Source: Lentinus brumalis
Taxonomy: Eukaryota; Basidiomycota; Agaricomycetes; Polyporales; Polyporaceae
Direction: 5' to 3'
Length of the DNA: 64,000 nt
NCBI GenBank assembly: GCA_001792895.1
Contig: MARA01000003.1
Coordinates: 2,790,001 to 2,854,000, forward strand
How positions within the stretch are numbered: the stretch's first letter is position 1; every line of letters starts with the position of its first letter. This document shows positions 59,141-64,000 of this stretch, piece after piece. The position numbers and the translations under genes are program-made. The notes beneath the pieces are model-generated. The model was not told the DNA's origin and did not search any database. It worked only from the letters and a program-made list of their open reading frames with translations.

Positions 59141-62100
59141 ATGCCTCCTAGGAAGAAGACTGCTGCTGCCGACGGCTCGCAAGACGCGACCCCGGTCGCG
59201 ACGCGTGCGAGCGGGCGCACGCGCGCGCCGTCCGCGAAGGCTGTCGCGGTTGCGGCTGTGGCGAACGGTACGGCTGCGGATGCCGCGCTCAAGACAAAGG
59301 CGGCCCCCAAGGCAAAGGCTGCTCCGAAGGCGAAGGCTGCTCCGAAAGCGAAGGCGGCACCCAAGGCGAAGACCACAAAGGCCGCCGCCGCGAAAGGCAA
59401 ACGCGCTCGCGAGGAGTCGGACGAGGAGAACGACGTGGAGGAGGAAGATGATGTCGAGGAGGAAGATGAGGAGGAGGAAGAGGAGGAGGAGGTGAAGAAG
59501 CCGGCTGCGAAGAGGGCGCGGACTGCGAAGGGCGCTGCTCCCAAGGCCGCCAAAACCACCAAGGCGAAGAGCGCGAAGAGCGCGAAGGGCAAGGGAAGAA
59601 GGCCGCGGATGACGACGCGGACGATGACGCGGATGGCGACGTGGACATGGACATGGACATGGACGGTGCCGACGACGACAAGAAGGACGTTGATGCCCCA
59701 GCCGACGAGGAGGAAGAGGAAGAGGAAGAGGAGGACAAGAAGAAGAAGCCGGCGAGCAAGAAACCTGCGAGCAAGAAGCCTGCGCCGAAGAGCAAGGATG
59801 TTGCGGACCTCCCGCCGAAGATGGTGAGTAGTCTCGCAGCTGGTTCACCCTTCCGTGTCGCCGTTCCCTGCTCTTCTGGTGTTGCTTCTGGGCGCATACT
59901 ACCCAGCTGGCAGCCATCGCTTCATTCATGCCCGACAGGGGAATGGGGGGATGGCTTCCTACGCCCAGGCCACTGCCTGTAATGTACTTCACCCTCTACA
60001 AGCCCCACCTCTCGCCACCTCGCGCTTGGCAGAAATCACCGCCGGCTGAGGTCTGGAAGGCGAGCGTGGTGATGTGCTGCCGACCATACGAATGGACTTG
60101 GTCATGGCGGCAAGCAAAGCATCGGGACATGGCGGCGGCGGTCAAGGCGGGACAGAGACGTCGCGCGCCATACATTCCTATGGCTTGTATGTGAATTCTG
60201 CGCAGGGCTTGATGTCTTTGTACGGCGGACAGTCATGCGGACAAAGTTCCTGTTCGCCTGGACGTCCTTCTCCTTGGCTACTGGAGATTTAGAGACTTCA
60301 GTACAGCAGGTGGGTACGCTTACAGGTCGGCGTTGCGACCTGCAAGTGTATCTGCCAGTATAGATATTCACTCGCCACCGTCGTGTCGCCTCGAGAACGT
60401 ACTGCGTTTCCCAGGCCAGCCAGGGTTCTCAGTGAGAGTCTCCGCGGTCTGCATTTGCGCGGGGAAGACTTGCTCGGTCGTGGCTCATTCGACTCTGAGA
60501 TGCTCTGTCTGTTCAAGCCGTACGACGCCCTGGTCGTGGGTCACCGTTCCGTCCAGGTCGCCCACATCTGCAGATTCTGCAGATTCTGACGTATGCTGAC
60601 CCGGCATCCACAGGTCACGGTCATTAAGCGCGGTGCGGCACCTGTGGACGAGCACTCTGGCAGAGTCGACACGCACCAGGTGCTCGTCACGCCCGACGGC
60701 GTTTGGGATGCGATGTTGAACCAGACGGAGATCGGCAAGAACGCAAATAAGTACGTCGTCTCCATCTCTTATGACCATCAGTCTGACCCGTGTGGGACAG
60801 GTACTACAAGTTGCAACTCCTGCATCCTATCGGGAACAAGGATGATTGTGTCCTGTACACACGCTGGGGACGCGTGGGCGAGCGCGGGGCGTATCAGACG
60901 AAGGGCCCGTGGCCTCCTGCGAGGGCCATCCAGGAGTTCAAGAAGCAGTTCAAGGCGAAGACGGCTACGGACTGGGAGAACCGTGTAGGTATGGTTCAGA
61001 AGAAGGGTGCGTGTGACTGGTTGTATGCGCTGCGCCGTGCATGTGCTGACTCGGGCCGACCAGGCAAGTATGTCTGGATCGAGCGATCGTATGACGACGA
61101 AGACGAGGCGGAAGAAGACAAGAAAGCAGGGAGCTCGTCCAAGGAGGACGAGAAGATCCCGGCCTCTACTCTACCCTCCGAGATCCAGGTGCGCAAGCCG
61201 TCCTTTCTCTCAGTCTGCGATCTTTTGTACTGACTTGCGACGTAGACTCTATGCAAGCTCATCTTCAACTCCTCCATGCTCGACGCCCACTTGTCCTCGA
61301 TGAACTATGACGCTAACAAGCTCCCACTCGGTAGGTGCATCGTCGTGGTGTAGTACAGCATCCGGGGCTTATCCTGTTACAGGCAAGCTCTCCAAGTCTA
61401 CGATCCTCAGTGGCTTCGGCGCCCTGAAGGCCCTGTCCGAGGTCATCAGCCAGCCCGACGGCGACACCGCCAAGTCATACGGGGGCTTCCGCAAAGCATG
61501 TGAGGAGCTGACCAGCCGCTACTACTCGGTCATCCCACACGTCTTCGGGCGCGAGCGGCCCATCGTGATCGACTCGATCGAGCGGCTGAAGAAGGAGCTC
61601 GAGCTCGTCGACGCGCTGGGCGACATGGAGGTCGCGTCGAAGCTCATCTCGTCGTCGATCCCGAAGGACGTGAATGGAAACCCGATGAACCCGCTCGACG
61701 CGCACTTCCGCTCGCTGGAGCTGTCGACGATGGAGCCGATTGCGCACGAGAGCAGGGAGTTCCGCGCGTTGCAGGGGTATGCGCGCGATACGCATGGTGC
61801 GACGCACCGACACTACGGCGCGGAGGTGCTGCAGGCGTTCCGGGTGGAGAGGTATGTCACGTTCGCGCTGTGGTGAATGTCGTCGTGGCGCTGACTGAGG
61901 TGATCTAGGGAGAGCGAGACGAAGGCGTGGAACAAGGCCGGGTATGGGAAGGCTGCGGATGGAGACCGGCTCCTGCTCTGGCACGGCTCGCGGACGACGA
62001 ACTTTGCTGGTATCCTCAAGCAGGGTCTACGCATCGCACCGCCAGAAGGTGAGCCAGTTCGCCCTCGGCTCAGTCCACGAGCACAGCCTGACGTTGTGTC

Positions 62101-62739
62101 CAGCTCCCGTTACTGGGTACATGTTCGGCAAGGGTGTCTACTTCGCTGATGTAGGCCTATCCCTACGCGTCTGTGTGCGCTTGCTCACCGTCTCCGCCCG
62201 CAGATGATGTCCAAGTCTGCGAACTACTGCCACGCTTAGTGAGTCGTCCTCCTCTGACTTCTGCGGGCTGTTCGCTGACTGCGCCACGTAGCCTGAGCGA
62301 TAACACCGGTCTGCTCCTGCTCTGCGAAGTGCTCGCGAAGCCGTTCTACGAGCAGCACCAGGCGAACTACAACGCCGACCAAGACTGCAAGAAGGCCGGC
62401 AAAAAGTGAGCGACCTTCTCTCCATCCTTCTCGTCCTTGGCCCAGAGCTCATCGCCTCCCTCCCCATAGATCCACGAAGGGCTTGGGCCGCACCCAGCCG
62501 GCGGACTGGCAAGACTGCGGCGACGCGCTCGACTACCCCGACCTGCGCGGCTGCCACATGCCCAAGGGTCCCGGCAAGGACGTCAGCGATCCGCAGGTGT
62601 ACTTGCAGTACAACGAGGTGTGTTCCTCGAGCTCCCTGGTCGTCGAGTCTTGCTGATGGTGGTGTGTTATATGTAGTACATCGTGTACGACCCGTCGCAG
62701 ATCCGGGTGCGGTACCTGCTGATGGTGAAGATGCAGTGA
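59141..62739 (+). CDS. Poly(ADP-ribose) polymerase with WGR domain, one-base frameshift
   Basis: Predicted nuclear enzyme that transfers ADP-ribose from NAD+ to proteins at DNA breaks. Exons: 59141..59823, 60614..60750, 60801..61006, 61064..61188, 61246..61330, 61383..61851, 61909..62048, 62104..62150, 62204..62238, 62292..62405, 62470..62617 and 62677..62739; about 750 residues if one base is added in exon 1. The head is a low-complexity Lys/Ala and Glu tract. A WGR domain follows ([19 protein letters not shown]), then the helical regulatory domain and the catalytic domain with LLLWHGSR (His), GKGVYFAD (Tyr) and [13 protein letters not shown] (Glu of the H-Y-E triad). In exon 1 the frame shifts at a run of three G at 59593-59595; the acidic [13 protein letters not shown] stretch lies in the other frame. 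Intron 1 is 790 nt, far longer than the others. Basidiomycete PARPs commonly lack zinc fingers, as here. Confidence 0.9.
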
Positions 62740-63031
62740 GCTGCTGTATGCGGGTTGTTTCGGATCGGCAGGATTGCGTAGTTATTGTACTGGGTTTTGT
62801 AGTGCGTCGCTGTTCTGTCTGTTCAAGTAGGACAAGGTCTAATGATGCTGAATGTTATGGTTTCCGAACGCATATATGCGGTGCTCTTTGAAACTTACCC
62901 CGACGTAAGTAAATCGTCGACTTTGATAAGATGGGATCAGTGCCACAGTTATAAGTAAGTAAGTAAGTAAGGCGACGTCTGGGCGCTCCCGTCTCTGCTC
63001 CTCCTTCCTCTCAACCACCACGACTCACGAC
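62740..63031. other. Spacer with TAAG tandem repeat
   Basis: Noncoding spacer between the PARP gene and the last F-box gene. Five TAAG units lie at 62952-62971. Confidence 0.6.
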
Positions 63032-64000
63032 ATGCAAGCAAGCTATGATCTCGCAAAATTCATTGAAAACCACGACTCGGCTGAGTATCGCAAGATGGCG
63101 AGTCTGATGAGGTATGGTATGACTGGTAGTCTTGACTTATATCCGCATGAACTGAACGACGCCGTCTCTTCCCAGCCTCGAGTCCGTACGTGTTCCAATC
63201 TACGGACACGGTTTCTCTGCTGAGAATGTGTGCTCTCAGGTCCAGAAAACTGTAGACAGCGTCGCAGACCTCCTCTCTGCTTTGCGGGAACACCTGAACA
63301 CCTTCAACCGCGTTAACCGCCTACCTCCGGAACTCCTCTCTCTGATCTTCGAGATGGTCACGCACATCCCGCATCGACACGAAGACATATTCAATTTCAT
63401 CGAACCTGGGGAGGAGGAGGAATGCAAGTACACCCGCGCTCGTCTGCCAAGCAGTGGAGTTGTGACCATCACTCACGTCTGCAAGAGATGGCGTACCGTC
63501 GCACTGCAAACGCCCGTCCTCTGGACGCATATCACCGCCCTCCCCGGCTCCGACCAGTTTCTTGCCTACTTGGAACGGTCGCTATCTCTCCCCTCTCGAT
63601 ATCTGTCAGCACCGACACCCCACACTTGCAAGACAGCCTATCATCCATCGGCACACGTCTTCGCCGTCTCGACGTGGCGATCAATACTCCGGAGGAGCAG
63701 ACTGGCATCCATCCATGCATCCTGCGCATCGAAGCGCCATCTGTGCGCTGCGCGACGCTTATGTCTCACCTGGAATATGTAGCTGAAGACAGCCCCGACG
63801 TCCAGTGGGTTGAGCTATTCGGTCAACAGGACTCCTCGCTCGAGGCCCTTGCCCTCGCGTTCACAACGAACTGGCTACCGAGCAACAGGTTCAATCATTT
63901 GACGCACCTGTTACTCTCATGCAGCAGTTCGGCGTCCGACAGCGCGTCGCAGACCGGCCTGCTGACTCTCTTGGCCAACGCACCGCGCCTTGAGTACCTA
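63032..64000 (+). CDS. F-box-like protein, incomplete at window end, one-base frameshift
   Basis: Sixth member of the F-box family, cut by the window edge. Exons: 63032..63111, then a 10-nt microexon 63176..63185, then from 63240 onward. The first exon ends ATG AG before GTATGG and the microexon has the same phase as in the paralogues. The F-box reads VNRLPPELLSLIFEMVTHIP, then ITHVCKRWRTVAL and PVLWTHI. After LERSLSLP the frame changes at a run of four C (63590-63593): the continuing frame carries IGTRLRRLDVAI and LALAFTTNWLPSNRFNHLTHLLL, which align with the family, while the original frame runs to an unrelated stop at 63782. One added base restores continuity. The C-terminal half is outside the window. 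Confidence 0.8.

Noticed and set aside
58876..59992. Long minus-strand frames opposite PARP exon 1
   Set aside because: They are mirror images of the Lys/Ala/Glu codon repeats (poly-Ser, poly-Leu, poly-Ala runs) and not independent genes.

Overview
The window looks like a basidiomycete genome, most probably an agaricomycete wood-rot fungus such as a polypore. The reasons are the density of short (about 50-60 nt) GT-AG introns, the moderately high GC, the F-box, BTB and half-size ABC families typical of that group, and secreted wood- and wall-degrading enzymes (GH16, eqolisin). No bacterial, viral or CRISPR features were found. Gene models below were built by hand by splicing in frame; where every exon junction kept phase, exon coordinates are given.

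Layout. 0-12.5 kb: a Rab7-like GTPase with a large insertion, a BTB/POZ protein, an F-box protein and a rhodanese-plus-tyrosine-phosphatase gene of the MAPK-phosphatase (Pyp/Ptp2-Ptp3) type, all on the minus strand. 12.5-23 kb: a truncated F-box gene, an intact F-box gene, a 12-exon ABC half-transporter, an unassigned coding-like stretch, and a GPR1/FUN34/YaaH acetate transporter carrying a one-base frameshift. 23-28 kb: a gene-poor interval with a decayed tandem duplication of about 1 kb. 28-32.3 kb: an NAT9-type acetyltransferase and an aldehyde dehydrogenase. 32.7-42.6 kb: a second copy of the 14.7-16.6 kb F-box gene in inverted orientation, a broken ABC fragment, and two tandem ABC half-transporters. 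43-53 kb: a secreted carboxylesterase, a GH16 glucanase, a third full-length F-box paralogue and an eqolisin (peptidase G1). 54-64 kb: a fourth ABC half-transporter, the proteasome chaperone UMP1, a WGR-type poly(ADP-ribose) polymerase, and the start of another F-box gene that runs off the window.

The main theme is a local expansion in which four complete ABC half-transporters plus one fragment alternate with six members of one F-box family. Conserved housekeeping genes (NAT9, ALDH, UMP1, PARP) lie between them. The F-box genes share a three-exon design with a 10-nt microexon; the ABC genes share a 12-exon design and an unusual insertion before the signature motif. A 2.3-kb inverted repeat holds two of the F-box copies. 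I do not see proof of one new biochemical pathway, but the interleaved ABC/F-box array is the most distinctive feature.

Three single-base frameshifts at short G or C runs in otherwise intact genes (acetate transporter, PARP, last F-box) suggest consensus errors, and should be checked before calling any of them pseudogenes.
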